Positions 11,640 through 22,562 of a stretch of 64,000 nt of DNA are shown here, one piece after another (position 1 is the first letter of the stretch; the number at the start of each line of letters is the position of its first letter). The notes beneath the pieces are model-generated. The model was not told the DNA's origin. It saw only the letters and a list, made by a program, of their open reading frames with translations, and made no database searches. The translations under genes and the position numbers were made by a program. The stretch spans positions 1 through 64,000 of the forward strand of contig JAGFNK010000163.1 in NCBI GenBank assembly GCA_025769875.1, given 5' to 3'. The DNA comes from Russula earlei (Eukaryota; Basidiomycota; Agaricomycetes; Russulales; Russulaceae).

Positions 11640-13661
11640 CTACGCAAACCGAACTTTCTCCCCTGGTCGACCCTCAGAAAGAAGGACGACCGCCTAGAAA
11701 AGCACAAGTCAATAACGTTGAAAAAGATGATGAGAACAAAGGAGCATACATATTTCCCACTGATTTTCCAACCAGGTTCCTCCTTGTCGAGGCTTTCGGC
11801 GATCTCGTCGCTTTCGAGACCGACGACAACATCACTCTTGATGGTACGAAGCGAGCACACTTTGGGGGCTCCTGCGGCGCTCGCCATGGGACCGATGGCA
11901 ATATCGAACGGTGTCGATGCCGGGGCAGCACAGTCGTACGTGAGTTTGCGGTGGTTAAGGTCACCCTTGAAGAAGACGAGGTCCGAGCGTGACAGGTGCA
12001 AGAAAAGATCTGGTGCCTCGCTGTGCAAATCCCAAAACGTGTAACCGGTACACCAGAAAGGGTGTTGCTCATAAACCCACTTGCCCTCGCGTTCATATTG
12101 CTGCGTGCACGGAGAGATGAGTTGCCAATGTTTGCAAAGTCAAGCAGGCATCTTACCTTCCAACGTAGGCCAAGACGGCGCAGAGACTCACGTTCTTGCT
12201 CAGTTGCCTTTGGGAAAAGGTGGCCATAGACCATCGAGTTCAGGAGCCATGCCCAGTCTTTCTTGGTTACATCCGAGACAAACCAGGGGAATCGTTTGCC
12301 ATGGAAACGTATTTGCCTTGCCAGGCCACTCTGAATGAGGAAGTCGGCTAAAGTAGCGATTCAGGCTCCTTTCGCACTTCATCTTATCTCATACGAACCG
12401 TAAACACAATCACAGTACAGCTCGAAGCCGGCATTGTCGAGAACGAAGTCAATGCGCCCACCAGTCTTGTCACGGAGATCCTTGACAGCTTCCCACAGTT
12501 GACTGAGATGATTTCCAAGAATATTCTTTTCAGTTGCCGCTAGATGATCACCGCCAGTGGATTGAAGAGACTTGATTTGATCCTCGGTCATATTAATAAG
12601 CAACGAGAGGTCCGTGGAATTGCCCCATAGACAAACTGAAAAAGTTGACCGTCCATTAATACAAATCTTCATCAACTCAAAAAGCTACGAACCTTGCGTC
12701 AGCTCAAGGAACATAAGGCGCTCGGCGTCTAATTTTGCCTCTAGAGATTTACCGGATTGTGTGAAAGGCTCAGCAAAACGCATCGACAGCTCAAAGACGG
12801 CATCTGAGGAGCGAGAGAATGTGTCACACTGACGAATCAACGTTGTCAACATTTAAGCAATTACGGGAGAAGAAGTGTCTGTCACCTTCTGTCTGTAAAA
12901 TACATCGTAATCGGACCAGTAGGTGCTGACGGTGAAGGCCTCACGAAGACGGCGGTATTTGTAAGCCTCGGCGAAAAGCCAGGGGGCGTTCATGAAATCC
13001 TTTCCTAGGAAGGCCCACTGTTCCAATATGGCAGATGATGATACGCTAGTGGACAAACCTTGGAAAAATTTTGCAATTTCCTTGTTCCACAGCGCGACGT
13101 CTGCCTCCCCGTCATCGACAATGGGTCGCAGCTTTTGGTTACCAGACAAGTCCTGCATGAGGACATCCATGCGTTCAATGCATTGAACCAAGTCGACGAC
13201 TTTCTCTTCCGAGGACTGTTCGTTTAGGGTGCGAGTGGCGTCGTCGATAGCTTTACCCAGAATGGTGGGGAGACGGACACCCATTGTGGCATGTGCGAAC
13301 GAATACTCATGATAGCCACGATAGGCAGGCCACGGAGGATTATTTGGGTCAACCTGAAAAGAAGAAACATGTCATCGAGTGTAACGTGAGGAATAGAGGA
13401 GCATACGCGGGTAGGTGTACGCGGCCATGGTCCTTTGATATCTTTCTTCGATGGGAGGTGTCCCAGATGGAGAGTGACCTTTGTTTGGCCGGTGGCGCCC
13501 ACTTTGTGGTTGGTGGCGAGTAGAGAGTTGGGAGCACCACTAGTCATTGATGAAGATTTCTCTGACGTCCGCTTACGCTCAGACTCGTCGTCGGATGGAG
13601 AGGGTGTTGGCGGAAAGTACTCGAAGTTAGGTGAATCGACGTCAAGAGCTAGAGAGGCCAT
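11640..13661 (-). CDS. DUF89 / ARMT1-family metal-dependent damage-control phosphatase
   Basis: Known relatives (human ARMT1, yeast YMR027W) are Mn/Co-dependent phosphatases acting on sugar phosphates and related metabolites; protein carboxyl-methyltransferase activity has also been claimed for the human protein. The first ATG at 13661 (MASLALDVDSPNFEYFPP) is taken as the start; a longer frame exists only with a non-ATG codon. Conserved blocks in order: GYHEYSFAHATMGVRLPTIL near the N-terminus, FMNAPWLFAEAYKYRRLREAF, LWGNSTDLSLLINM, the metal-site region DFVLDNAGFELYCD, a FVSDVTKKDW block, SDLVFFKGDLNHRKLTYD, and a C-terminal YAVVLLSEGRPGEK block. The Asp and Asn of DNAG and the FKGDLNYRKL-type motif are family hallmarks, so catalysis should be intact. 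Several introns of 50-60 nt separate the blocks; the last (about 11696-11751) follows GKY. The stop is TAG at 11640-11642. Confidence 0.92.
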
Positions 13662-15102
13662 TGAGTGTGAGTGGATAATGGTACGATGGGGGATGCTCAC
13701 TCAATAAAAGCACTCCTTATATATCGGTGAGAGGAAGAAAGAACGCGAGGGTACGAGTTGGATGTCGCTTGCATTATCTGTGGTGGTGGTGGTGGCCACT
13801 TTAAATGGAACGGGCCGATGACATCACTCGTCCACCTCTTTAGTCTTTTCCTTTTCATCAGCCTTCCGACGACCGGCTCACTCAAAACCGTCGTCGCCGT
13901 CGTCGTCGTCGTCGATAACCATAATCCTCGTTTCAAATTTCTTAACTCTACCAGTTATTTTTTTCGCCACCTCATCTCGTCTCATCGATTGTTTCACGTA
14001 ATTGTCTCGTCGTTTCGTTTCGATCCCGATAAAACCGCCCCACTCTCCACTTTTCTTTTTTTCGCTTCCTCTCGTTTCCCGAAAAGCCACATCGTATCCT
14101 CCTTTCATACGTCAATTAACATTCGTACCCCTAAGGCTCAAGACACCAGGTGTTAGGCCGACTAAACCGCATTGGATCATGCGTCCCGCCTACTTCGGTG
14201 GTGCCAGCTTTTTCTTCGGAACAAGTTTACGCACAAATCGCTCGCCCTTCTACCTGCCTCCTTTTGAAAACTCGTCTCGCTTTCATGGTTCAGTTACCCT
14301 GTCGGGAAAGTCGCCATTCATTCAATGATCGGCGTCGTGAGGTGAACAATTGTCGACCACTGAGTCCTGTATCGTGACGTTATTCCGACTTCAATCTGAA
14401 TAGATGCACTGGCAATAACAACTCGCTGCGAAAGGTCCCGCTTGTACCTCGTAACCTTTTTCTTGCGTCTCCACGCACGTTTCACACTCTATTTGAAGAC
14501 TATCATGAAATCATCGTCATCTCATTCCCATTATTCTGCGTTCAGCACTGTCAATGTCTCCGTAACACATTTTCGATTGATTAAGGAATCGTCAGGCTGC
14601 GCCGCCACATTGGCCACGGCATAGAAACCAGTCTCAACACGTCATGCCAGTCCATTCCGTTCAGGGGATACGTGCAATAACACCGATAAGCATGCGGGAT
14701 ACCCGCATCCAATGATTGGTGGTTGGATAAATGTTCGTCCTCGTCCACTTTTTGCCTGATCACCCATGACCTTTCCTGCAATCGTGGCACCTCTATACCC
14801 ATCCATTTTGTGGGCACCGAATCACAGATGAGGGCTGGCAACCACCATTCAACTGTTGGTGTTTATCCTGGGTCTCCTACTTTCGGCATGTGTTTGGCCC
14901 GTGCGCTCTACAACGTGTCGTCCTTGAGGTATGCCGTATATGAGATGAGATGCTCCCGACTCTGTCTCTTCCTTTCCTTTTTCCATGTCAGGTCCATCCT
15001 ACTGAGCAGCTTTCACACATACCTTCAAGCACCTTACGTTTGCCTCTGAGCCCCCCAATTTTAAGTTTCATCCCTCTTTCCAGTCCTCAGTTCTCCACTA
15101 CC
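13662..15102. other. Intergenic stretch with pyrimidine-rich tracts
   Basis: Upstream region of the DUF89 gene. Plus-strand C/T-rich tracts (about 13830-14110 and 14950-15100) resemble the pyrimidine-rich leaders that fungi place just before plus-strand start codons. The second one ends at an ATG at 15103. Open frames between them are short and of low complexity (a run of valines from GTC repeats near 13890), and I do not believe they are genes. Confidence 0.45.
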
Positions 15103-15826
15103 ATGCCCGGTAACACAGAAGTAAGAGTTACGCCTCACGGGATCCCGTACGTCGTCGAGTTCGCGAACGTATCTATTTGGCCCCGCCCCCCTATGGTTCA
15201 TGCCGATTTCGGTCATCAGCCCACAGATCTCGCACCAAAACCACCGCTGTCGAGGTGCAATACCCTCCCGACGACCACTACATACAAACAGCTGCCATCG
15301 CTCCCATTCCCAGTGCGAAGCAGGTCTCTCAAGCTATTTAGGAACAAGGCATCCTGTTGCACATGCCGAAAAAGAGTCGGCGGCGGAGGAGCTGGACTTC
15401 ACACGCCCGGTGATTCGCCGAGACGCCTCGTTTGCAGCTGAGGCGCGCAACTCCGCCCATAGACACTTCAAGATCTTCAGCGACGAATTCTCTGCTTCAG
15501 AAGAGACCCTTGTGGAGTTTGAAGCCTCTATCACTCTTACACCCCCCGTGGCCGTGGCCCCATCAGAAGATGGACTCTCACTTCGGACAGGCGGGTTGTA
15601 TATCACGTTCCCGACACCTCCGACGACTTCCGATGTTCCATCTGAGGCCTTGTCGTCGCCCTCGATGGGACCAGGAGTAGAGTATGTGTCACAGGCCGAC
15701 TTGGAGAAAACCAGGCGGTTACGGCTGTATCGCCTGAGCCGGGCTATCTCAAAGGCCGTGCTAGCTGCCTGGGATGGAAGCGCCACCAAAGCCCACGAAG
15801 AAGTTCGATGCAGAAGGGAGCGTTGA
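15103..15826 (+). CDS. Possible unrecognised gene, coding frame uncertain
   Basis: No family recognised. An ATG at 15103 (MPGNTEVRVTPHGIPYVV) follows a pyrimidine-rich leader typical of fungal 5' ends. That frame stays open to 15441. From about 15330 a different frame becomes protein-like and stays open to 15826, with acidic and hydrophobic stretches such as EESAAEEL-like charge blocks, EETLVEFEASITLTPP and GVEYVSQADLEKTRRLRLY. A single short intron near 15250-15330 could join them, but I could not fix its borders. Possibilities are a lineage-specific gene, a degraded gene or chance. Nothing in the sequence indicates a function. Confidence 0.25.
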
Positions 15827-18800
15827 TTCAAGGACCGGATATGCGCCTCTTGTCAAGGGCCATCAGGGCCTGTTCAAAGGCACGTATAGCCAGGTGCGCA
15901 GCGCGTTTCGTGCCGCTGGCCTCGTGACCACGCCGTGTGGAGAGGATGGAGTTCCAAACGGTGTGCGCGCCCCTCGCTGTCACTTGTCACACCACTGATC
16001 GGTTGTCCGCTGATTCTTCAGCCACGCGCCTTGGCGCCCTCTTTATCGCGAATCCAGACGGCAAGGGAGCCGTCGTCTTCACCAAGGTGGTCATGTGGGG
16101 TTGATGGCCAACCAGGGGTGCAGTCTCTCCATGCCGTTTCCTGATTTACATTTCGGACCCACACACCTCTGGGACCCGCAAGGGGAGAAATAATTTATCG
16201 CGCAGCGCGCCTAGATTATGACTGGAGTTCGTCGCAAACCACGCAATATGTTTTCCCTTTTGTGCGGGACGCAATCTTCTTATCTCTCATTAGGCTTCCA
16301 TTGCTTTATTCCCGTTCTGGATATAAGGCTCCAGTGGAAATTATCCGATCCCGTGTTGCGCTTGTCTATCATGTGTATGGCTCATATTGGTCCCTTATAT
16401 ATTTACTCACGTTTAGAATGTCATTTCCATATCTCCGAATCTCATCCATTTGATGTAATTGCACTTGCGCCAAATAACATATGCGGGTGAGGATATCGCC
16501 TGACTCTCACGCTATTTTCACATGATCATCATGGCCTCATTTACGGTAGCCGCCTAGCCCAACTTCACAATCACAACCCTACGCCCCGTTATTATATCTG
16601 GCTTGGCCCACTGATCCAGCACTGGTGAATTGCGAAACCACTGCTTTCACCCATCCGAAATCCAGCAACGCGCGGCGTCCTGATGATTACCATGCCGTAC
16701 GGATGGTGTAGTCACACGGTGTGAAGTGGAGTTTGCGGCCCCACCATTTTGATGTTGAAGCAACCCGGATTTTCCTTTCCGGGCTTCGCACACCACTCTT
16801 GTCCGGATCGTTGCTCCAAATGACCGCCCCAAGGAGTCCACGAGGCATCTTCCATAGTCGGCCATCAGTCTTTGTTGTAACGAACCCGCCTCTCCTACCA
16901 TCCCCTGACTCATAGAATCCCCGCGGCAACCGACGACGAAATTCTCTCCTCGTTGGAGCTCTCTTCGATCTAATTTCCACCAGGTGTTCGAACTAGAAGG
17001 CCGTCGATGGCCATGACAAAGATGGCATTATCTCCGAGGCGAGGGTGCACAGATCCTCGCGTCTCTTACGTTTAGGGGCCGCCAAACCCACAATTTCCAG
17101 AGTGGTGCTGTCAATTCACACACTCGCTGGCGTCGCGAGGTACCATGTTGCGGACTCACCCCCACGTAAGAAGAAAAAATATTGGTAGGACGTCTGCTGC
17201 GTGCCTCTCGATCGCGGGCACAATGCGCGTCCCTCGAGAACATGGCGTGCTTGCATCTACCGCTGCGTTACGCAAGATGATCGAGGCACCCTCTAGGAGG
17301 GCGTGGACCCATGCGGACCGAAAGTGGATTCCCTTTTCCCGATTCCTCCGTGCGGGACGTTTTCGAGAAGGATTCCTGGATCAGCATTTCGCTCGGACGC
17401 GCCAAGAGATCACGAACAGGAAAGTTCGATGAAGAAAAAGTCGAAGATAGGCTGGTAGAGGGCCAAGGAATTTTGTCAAAATTTTTGGCGACTTCCTCCA
17501 CGCTTTCATTCAGAGAATGGGAATGATTTTCCGGCATGCGTGCCAGGGCCAGCACCCCATGCCCGTTTCTTGACTTGTCGAATGGTCGATGGCCGCATTC
17601 TGCGAGCGCTCCGCGTTCAAAGTCGTATCAAGTACGTCGTTTAGTTTGAAGAACTAAATTTTGTTCCATGTCCACACCCGATCGCTCTGCCGAAACGCTT
17701 CCAAGACTGCGTGTGGGGATAAAGATGATGACTCCACTACTCCGCATTATGCAGCGACGAGCGGTGAGCAGGACCAGGGTACGTTTGGCGGCCTACGAGA
17801 GAAGTTTTCCGTCCGCGCTGCCTCAGTACTGTCATGGAGAGGCTGGGTGGGTGAAAGAGACACCAGTTGGGTGTTATCGCTGAGGGGATTGCAACGACAA
17901 AGATTTGGCAGGGTTCTCGTTGGAAAAATTTCGCTAGAAGTCCGAGCCGGAATGGCGCTACTACTGCCACAGCTGACGGTTTCGTGTGTCCTCACTCAAG
18001 AATGGATCCAGTCTATCCACGCTGGTCGCAGGAGATTCGTCCACAGAGCCGACATGGGCTGGGCAACAAATAGATGCGCACCACTGCGTAACTATGACGT
18101 TCGTCTAGATCGAGTCCTAACCTTAGATTTCCAGCATGTGCTCCACCTTATCTTTCTTGTTCTGCATCGATCAGATCAGGAGTAGGCTTTGCCTATATAC
18201 ACTTGCCACAAGTGTGTCTAATCAACCTTTCCAACCGGTCCCTCAATCTTTTTGACAAGGAACTCAGCTACAGGATCCGACACCCAGCTCATCGCGGAGA
18301 ACGACCTTGAAGCGGAATACGTGTGCCACTATCACCATCTGTTCTATGATTGCGGGTGCGCTAGCCCAATATGACATCAGGCCGTAGCCGATCCCTTTGT
18401 ACGTAGGGCCACAGGCACATTAGAGGGATCCGACAACGGAGAATGCGTCACTGCCGTCCCACCAAGGGTTATCGGACTCATCCGAGCCACCTCACGCCTT
18501 CGGGTGTCCTCCATTATCGGCCCATGTGCACTGACCGTCCTGACCTCCAGAAAACGCGAGGGATGCCCCACATACCCAGCACTGGCAATTGTATAACCAG
18601 CGTTCGCATCCTCGGGGAGTCTTCGGGGACAGTGCATCAAGGGGATGGCGTGATAGCTTGCCCTCAGATGGCGAACACGTTCCGATAAGACCCTTCCAGG
18701 CATATCTGACTTCCGTATCATTCTGTGATGATGTGGTAGTGACCCTTCGCCTGAGAACACAGCATTTATGTACTGCTACCGACAAACCTCCGCAAGTTTT

Positions 18801-20929
18801 TTAAGCTCGGAACGTACCCTGAATATGTCATGGCTACCATCCGTACCCTTGTTATTGGAGTCATAGGCCATAGGAGCTGGTGAGAGCCCACACGACAGAC
18901 GAAGCCGGCAAGGGCAGATTCTCTTCCCCCTTACGACGACGCGCACTCAGTTTATGGGCCTTGGCCACCCCCAAACGTCACGCACTCGGCAAAACATCAG
19001 TCAATGACTGGAATCGCACGGCCACGCTCCACATGCCACACACTTGATTGATTATCTGTATTTCAGTTTGCTTTTGTTCTACCTCTCGAACTTCATATCC
19101 TGGCAGATACAGAACCTTCCACCCTCTGCGTGACCTCCAAGCACACCTCTGACTGTCACCTTTCTCTCTCTCTCACCCTCTACCCTTCCACTTCAACATC
19201 ATTTGTACCCATGTCGGCAACAGCGACAACGAGAACGATAACTTGCACGCCGACGGTTCTCTGCCTGTGTCAGCATCCATGATTCCATGCTGCCTCGCCA
19301 AGCTAAAGTTACGCCCATCGGCCGCCTCATACCAGAACAACTCTGAAGATTCGGAATCTAAAGTCCACGACATTCTCTCTCTGAAGGAACCAAATCCACT
19401 GCAATTGCAAGAACCACGCCGGCGCGCGAAGAGACGCAACAGATTCCCAACGGGACCTCCACAACCAGCGCCACGTATTCCGAAGACCTCATCACCGCGC
19501 CCAGAAGACAACTGTATTGACCCAAGCACGAGCATTGATTAGGTCTGGTATACCAACGCGTGACGGGTGAGTGCAGTCGCATGTCCGCCTCGTCCCTATT
19601 GTGTCTCATGCGCAAAAGACTCGAGTCCAACCCGCCCAATGCATTCAAACAACACCCGGCTTGTAGAAAACCCGTCGGACACCTTCTGCGACCACACCTT
19701 TTCGCCTGACAACTAAAAGCAAGGATGCCTACCAACCCCCGTCTCACGAACCGCAGGCCCCGAGGCTCTGGTAGGGGTGCACGGACGCTCGCACCTCTCG
19801 ACTCCGCCGTCCTGTGTCGACACAACAGGCACGAGTGTGACCCCGTGTCTAAGGGCTCCCGCTTTTCATTTTCGACCCCGTCATGCTCTTCGGCCCACCC
19901 CTTCCTAAATGCAAGCAACTTGTCGGTGGTGTCTGCGGGGTGTGGATTGGCCGAGCTCTATTTTCTCGCGTCTAATGCGACGGCGACGGAGCCTCTCCGT
20001 GGCGTGCCCGCATCCTCGTAGAATGCTCTCGGTGCCTTCGGCGATGTGAGTCCAGAGGTAAACAACTGCCATGGACTACGCCCGTACAAGAAGGGCAAGG
20101 TCAAGATGACCACCACAACCAGGGTCTTCAAAGCAGGAAGTTACGCATGTAGGGCTGGTGACAAGCTTGCTGCTAGGACCCTCACAAGCCAAGATTGGCA
20201 ATCCAAGGCAGCGGGGTGCGCAAGGTGTTGCTATTCAGGGCCCAAGTGCCCAGCAGAGGTCGGTGGGGATTGCGGAGCGACAGCCCAGTTTGATGAAGTG
20301 AGTGTGCGGCGTGGTGCCATACGAGGCACAAGGCGATGGTTTGAGGCTTTATCGGACGACCGGACACGTAGAGCTATCTGAGCGTTCAAGTGCTGGCTCT
20401 GCCCGGACGCTGATTTTTCAAAGCGGGAGCATCTCAAGAGGCGCTCAGATACTAGGGAGGCTATCCTCGTACCATCTCCTGCGTCTGGTGCGGAGATTTA
20501 TCTACAAACTGGGACTCGCTGGAGAGGCATGTCCTGAATGCCTCGAAGGTAGCCCGGATATGACCGAAGACAAACGTAGGGCGATGCTTGGCGCACACGA
20601 GGGCTTCTTCCAGAATGGCAACCCGATGAAAAGATTGACATGCTCCTTGCGCAAGCCATCATGAACATGTACCAGAAGTCTCCGAAGAGAGGCCGCAGGC
20701 AACAGAGTCGCTTCCAGGTGACCAGTAAAGGTCATCTTCAAGGACGAGCAGCGGAAATCTACTCAGAGCCCACACCCCACCCTCTTCTCTTCTTTTGTGC
20801 GACCGTCACCTTCCTCTGCTCGACTTCCAATCGCGTACCATCCCCGTCTTCTAGTAGCCTACTCGCCTCGTTCGCAGGTCCGCCGCGTCCTGTGTCCTGA
20901 CTTAGCCCCGTCACCTTTGATCATGTTTC

Positions 20930-21150
20930 CGCTATCTCTAGTCTTTCGCCATAATACCGTCGCGTTGGACCCAAGCATCACCATCCCTAGTTTCCAGTCT
21001 TAGCACCGACGTCCTCGGTTCAGTATCGCTGCCTTGGACTCGAGTACCGCCATCGCCCGCTTGCCGACTTAGTATCGCTGCCATCAGCATCTCACCTCGA
21101 GTATCGCCATCTCAAGCCCACGGACTGAGTATCGCCCCATCTCCCGACCA
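20930..21150 (+). repeat. Degenerate short tandem-like repeat, core GAGTATCGCC
   Basis: The core AGTATCGC or GAGTACCGCC, usually followed by CATC or TGCC, recurs at irregular 25-45 nt spacing (near 21021, 21041, 21072, 21100 and 21126). The spacing and the intervening sequence vary, so this is a decayed minisatellite or a run of related sites rather than a clean array. Confidence 0.5.
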
Positions 21151-21724
21151 CTCGCCGCTATCTTTCTCGCGCCCCAACTCCTTTCCGACACCTCGCCGAT
21201 CAGACCCGGCCTCAGTTTTACTGACCCACTTACGCGCGTCTCTGCCGCCTTGCTTCCCTTACTCGTGCTCCTTTCTGGCTCTGTCTCGCGCCACTCATTC
21301 CGCCTTTTTGAAAGTCTACACGACGAACACAACCCTTCTTCCCTTATCGCGGCCAACAAATGGTACCGGGTGGCATAGCTCTGCAATGCGAGCCCTGGCA
21401 GTGTGCCCACGATTAACTTGAGGCCGCTGGCATCGACTGCCCACCGTTATTGAAAGCGTACCGCAGTGCGACCACCTAATCTTGTGACCTGTATCACTGG
21501 CAGCTTTGGCTTTACATAATGGGGAACAGGTTTGCCCTGCTCGGCGGCGGATGTGAGCCACTCGATCTTCATGAGATGATTTTAATTGGCCTTCACGCGT
21601 TCGCCGCTTTCGACTTGCAAGCCTGGAAACGTTGATGCATCAACGTCTCATCAATACTGAATCATGATGCGACGGATGTATAGCCCTGTCCGGACTTTGT
21701 GGAACAGAGGGTAGATGGATTCGC

Positions 21725-21740
21725 CACAGTATAAAGCCGT
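21725..21740 (+). promoter_or_regulatory. TATA-type promoter of the small secreted protein gene
   Basis: The sequence ACAGTATAAAGCCG lies about 145 nt upstream of the ATG at 21880. It is followed by a C/T-rich stretch and a leader ending in CTCATAAGTAACA just before the start codon. The position and the pyrimidine-rich leader fit a strong fungal core promoter. The call is by eye only. Confidence 0.5.
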
Positions 21741-21879
21741 TTACGACCCTCCCCAGCTGTGCTTCCATTCACTACATACTGGCTGGTCCCGGTAACTTTC
21801 TACGCCGCTGTCTTGTTCATACCCCAGCAACTTCGACCGCCTTCATTTTAAAAATACATATTCCCACTCATAAGTAACA

Positions 21880-22377
21880 ATGCGAATCCCCTCTGTTTTT
21901 GCCATATTCAGCCTCGCGGTTGGCATCGCTCCATCATTCGCGCTTCCGTCAGGGTACGCCGACCTCTTCATTGAGTGTTCAAGTCCTCTTTCTCGCCTGA
22001 AATTTACTTTACCTTGCAGGGCTAAGAATTCCGGACTCGATCAGCAGCAGCATCTGGATTCACTGTCAAAGGAGATAGACAACTGCGATGAGAAGGTGGA
22101 CCATTTGTGGGAGATGGTGATGCAGCACGGGAAGGACAACCCCGAGAAGATAAACTCACTGTTGCAGCAAACGCAGGAGGGGGTGGGTAGAATAATGCAG
22201 CAGCTGAACCAGTACCCGGGGAGAGCAGTGGCGGAAAGGATGTTGAAGTTGAAGGAGGATCAGAACAAGTTGCAGACTATTGCAGGTATGGTCCAAGAAA
22301 GGGTTAACAAAATGATGCCGCAGCGGCGCGGGATGCCGAGGCCGGAGTTCTTGATGAAGGACGTACCTCTGAATTGA
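21880..22377 (+). CDS. Small secreted protein of unknown function
   Basis: No family recognised. MRIPSVFAIFSLAVGIAPSF forms a typical signal peptide (hydrophobic core, likely cleavage after ALPSG or shortly before). One intron of about 71 nt (21955-22024) starts with GTACGC and ends with TTGCAG; removing it joins LPSG to AKNSGLDQQQHLD. The mature part of about 120 residues is hydrophilic, helical and rich in Q, E, K and M (KEIDNCDEKVDHLWEMVMQ, EGVGRIMQQLNQYPG), with a single cysteine. The stop is TGA at 22375-22377. A TATA box and pyrimidine-rich leader support real expression. It could be a secreted effector-like or cell-surface protein, but nothing visible decides this. Confidence 0.7.
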   Translation: MRIPSVFAIFSLAVGIAPSFALPSGYADLFIECSSPLSRLKFTLPCRAKNSGLDQQQHLDSLSKEIDNCDEKVDHLWEMVMQHGKDNPEKINSLLQQTQEGVGRIMQQLNQYPGRAVAERMLKLKEDQNKLQTIAGMVQERVNKMMPQRRGMPRPEFLMKDVPLN

Positions 22378-22562
22378 ATCGACTTATAAGTAGACTTGAC
22401 TTGTCCATCATTTCATGTGTTGGCAATTGGCCAGCAAGTGTACGACAGCACCGAGAGCTGTCGCTAACAACTTGGTACCTCAAGTCTCGGGGTTTGTGTC
22501 GCGCCCGCGTCCTGTCGGGCCGATGCGGTTTGATCACCACAATTTGAACTGAACAGTCCGAC

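Larger units (their letters stand above)
15827..21879. other. About 6 kb gene-poor region with unrecognised open frames
   Basis: No known domain was recognised on either strand. Several frames of 60-175 codons exist, notably 17661-18185 (+), 19243-19542 (+), 20046-20381 (+), 20302-20664 (+) and 16687-16980 (-). They overlap one another, lack neighbours that extend them by clean introns, and show no motif. CpG is common here, unlike the CpG-poor transposon block at 36-45 kb, so this is not the same kind of decayed repeat. A pyrimidine-rich leader precedes an ATG at 19211, but its frame closes after 23 codons. Remnants of lineage-specific genes or old gene fragments are the likeliest content. 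Confidence 0.4.

Noticed and set aside
13758..14156. Plus-strand frame upstream of the DUF89 gene with a valine run
   Set aside because: Low complexity caused by GTC/GTT repeats and a pyrimidine tract. It overlaps the promoter region and has no homologous motif.
17661..18185. 175-codon plus-strand frame
   Set aside because: No motif, no intron-linked neighbours, and overlapping frames of similar length on both strands. Kept only as part of the gene-poor region.
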